A stretch of 6,540 nt of DNA from Patescibacteria group bacterium (lineage in GTDB: Bacteria; Patescibacteriota; WWE3; 2-01-FULL-39-13). The stretch lies in NCBI GenBank assembly GCA_030916925.1, contig JAUPVU010000051.1:1-6540 (forward strand). The letters run 5' to 3'. The position numbers and the translations under genes are program-made. The notes under the pieces were generated by a model. It saw only the letters and a list, made by a program, of their open reading frames with translations. It ran no database searches and had not been told where the DNA came from. Position 1 is the first letter of the stretch, and each line of letters opens with the position of its first letter. This document shows positions 5,587 through 6,540 of the stretch, in pieces.

Positions 5587-6540
5587 ATGATGTTCGAGAG
5601 ATTAGTAAAAAGAGAATACATAAGATTGTTAGTCATCCTCGTATTAATAATTTCAGTAGGGTTTATTGCTTTGCATATTAATTCTGTATTTGCACAAACT
5701 ACAGATAATGGTTCAACCTCACTTGAACAACAAATCAAAGATTTAGAAAAGAAGATTGATAGCACAAAGAATCAAGCGCAAAGTTTGTCGAAAGAAATAT
5801 CCAATTTACAAAATAATATTGATCTAAAGACCGTTCAAATTAAACAAGCCGAATATGAAATTGATAGAAAACAAAAAGAGTTGGGTATTTTGAATGAGGA
5901 TATAAAACTCATGGAGATTAGACTAGATAGGTTAGATGAAAGAATTTTATATCATGAAGATCTATTGTCAGAGAGAATTAAACAGCAATATATAGATAAG
6001 AAACATAGTATGCTTGAGGTTCTAATTGATTCGGATGGGTTTGGAGGGTTTTTCGCAAAGCTTAATTACTTGGATCGAATACAGGCAGAAGATAAAGTTT
6101 TAATTGATAAGATGTCTTCAACAAAAGGCAATTACGAAGATCAACAAGAACTCTTAGAAGATAAAAAAAATGAAGTAGAGGAGATAAAAAAACAAATTGA
6201 AAGTCAAAAAGCGCAAGCTGAAGGTCTAAAGGTTAGTTTAGAATCTCAGAAAAATGAAAAAGATAGTTTGCTTAGTGTAACTAAGAACAATGAGAAAATA
6301 TATCAAGACTTATTAGAGGATGCAAAGAGAGAACTATCTCAGATCCAAAATGCTGCTTCAACGGTTATTAGAACAGGTGAAGGCGAAAAAGTAAAAAAAG
6401 GCGAAGTCATTGGTACCATGGGAAATAGCGGTTTTTCAAGTGGAGCTCATCTACACTTTAGTGTATATAAATATTCGCGGGAGGATTTCGAAGATGAATC
6501 CAGATGGGGTTGGTATTATAGTAATTACACGGATCCAAAG
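5587..6540 (+). CDS. Secreted coiled-coil protein with partial M23/LytM domain, EnvC/PcsB/CwlO-like (3' cut)
   Basis: Likely the peptidoglycan hydrolase, or hydrolase activator, controlled by FtsEX. The frame stays open to the window end (318 residues seen). Residues 1-36 are a signal peptide: basic start, hydrophobic core at 14-28, probable cleavage after SVFA (A36). Residues 46-254 form a long charged coiled coil. Within it, MLEVLIDSDGFGGFFAKLNYL (142-162) matches the hinge found in PcsB, CwlO and EnvC coiled coils. Residues 257-318 look like the end of an M23 domain: KVKKGEVIGTMGNSG, then SSGAHLHFSV with the HxH pair H288/H290. The earlier half of a normal M23 domain, with the HxxxD zinc ligands, is absent: there is no histidine between H140 and H288. 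It may follow beyond the window (permuted) or be lost. The start can be M1 (5587) or M2 (5590); there is no Shine-Dalgarno and ftsX stops 3 bases upstream. NlpD-like proteins are the alternative, but location favours an FtsX partner. Confidence 0.9.
   Translation, partial: MMFERLVKREYIRLLVILVLIISVGFIALHINSVFAQTTDNGSTSLEQQIKDLEKKIDSTKNQAQSLSKEISNLQNNIDLKTVQIKQAEYEIDRKQKELGILNEDIKLMEIRLDRLDERILYHEDLLSERIKQQYIDKKHSMLEVLIDSDGFGGFFAKLNYLDRIQAEDKVLIDKMSSTKGNYEDQQELLEDKKNEVEEIKKQIESQKAQAEGLKVSLESQKNEKDSLLSVTKNNEKIYQDLLEDAKRELSQIQNAASTVIRTGEGEKVKKGEVIGTMGNSGFSSGAHLHFSVYKYSREDFEDESRWGWYYSNYTDPK

Noticed and set aside
6393..6399. A AAA AAA slippery-type heptamer just before the M23 segment, with longer A runs at 6163-6170 and 6186-6192.
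   Set aside because: Lys-rich coding in AT-rich DNA gives such runs by chance; the zero frame stays open with the HxH motif in it and no stimulatory structure is evident.

Overview
This is a compact, AT-rich stretch in which all six genes lie on the + strand and fill almost the whole window. In order they are: a membrane-anchored double AAA+ ATPase of the ClpA/ClpC type (its 5' end may lie outside the window), peptide chain release factor 2 (prfB), a small single-pass membrane protein of unknown function, the divisome ABC pair ftsE and ftsX, and a secreted coiled-coil protein of the EnvC/PcsB/CwlO kind that ends in part of an M23 (LytM) domain and is cut by the window end.

Organism: the combination suggests a Gram-positive-like or Patescibacteria/CPR bacterium. 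The pointers are very tight gene packing, few Shine-Dalgarno sites, a Clp-type ATPase with an N-terminal membrane anchor instead of a Clp-N domain, and the prfB / small membrane protein / ftsE / ftsX / M23 order. CPR is an inference from remembered family features, not something proved by the sequence. Stops used are TGA, TAG, TAG, TAG and TAA, and an intact RF2 is present, so the standard bacterial code fits and UGA is not reassigned.

Layout: gene 1 and prfB overlap by 4 bases (ATGA). A 20-base gap follows prfB. It is the only gap above 3 bases and contains an extended -10 promoter motif placed so that the next gene could be read from a leaderless mRNA. The small membrane protein and ftsE are 1 base apart, ftsE and ftsX overlap by 8 bases with a strong Shine-Dalgarno site inside ftsE, and the M23 gene starts 3 bases after ftsX. 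There is no room for terminators, so one transcript, possibly boosted at the internal promoter, is likely.

How they work together: FtsE (ATPase) and FtsX (membrane transducer) are known in several phyla to drive a periplasmic or secreted coiled-coil partner that is, or activates, a peptidoglycan hydrolase. The last gene fits that partner. RF2 is a common genomic neighbour of ftsEX without a known direct role. The ATPase and the small membrane protein are the unexplained members.

Most notable: (1) the ATPase keeps its nucleotide-binding motifs but lacks the usual substrate-gripping pore loops in both rings, the D1 arginine finger and a ClpP-docking loop; (2) the M23 protein shows the C-terminal HxH half of the catalytic domain directly after the coiled coil, with no first zinc-ligand half before it, which suggests either a degenerate activator or a circularly permuted domain continuing past the window.
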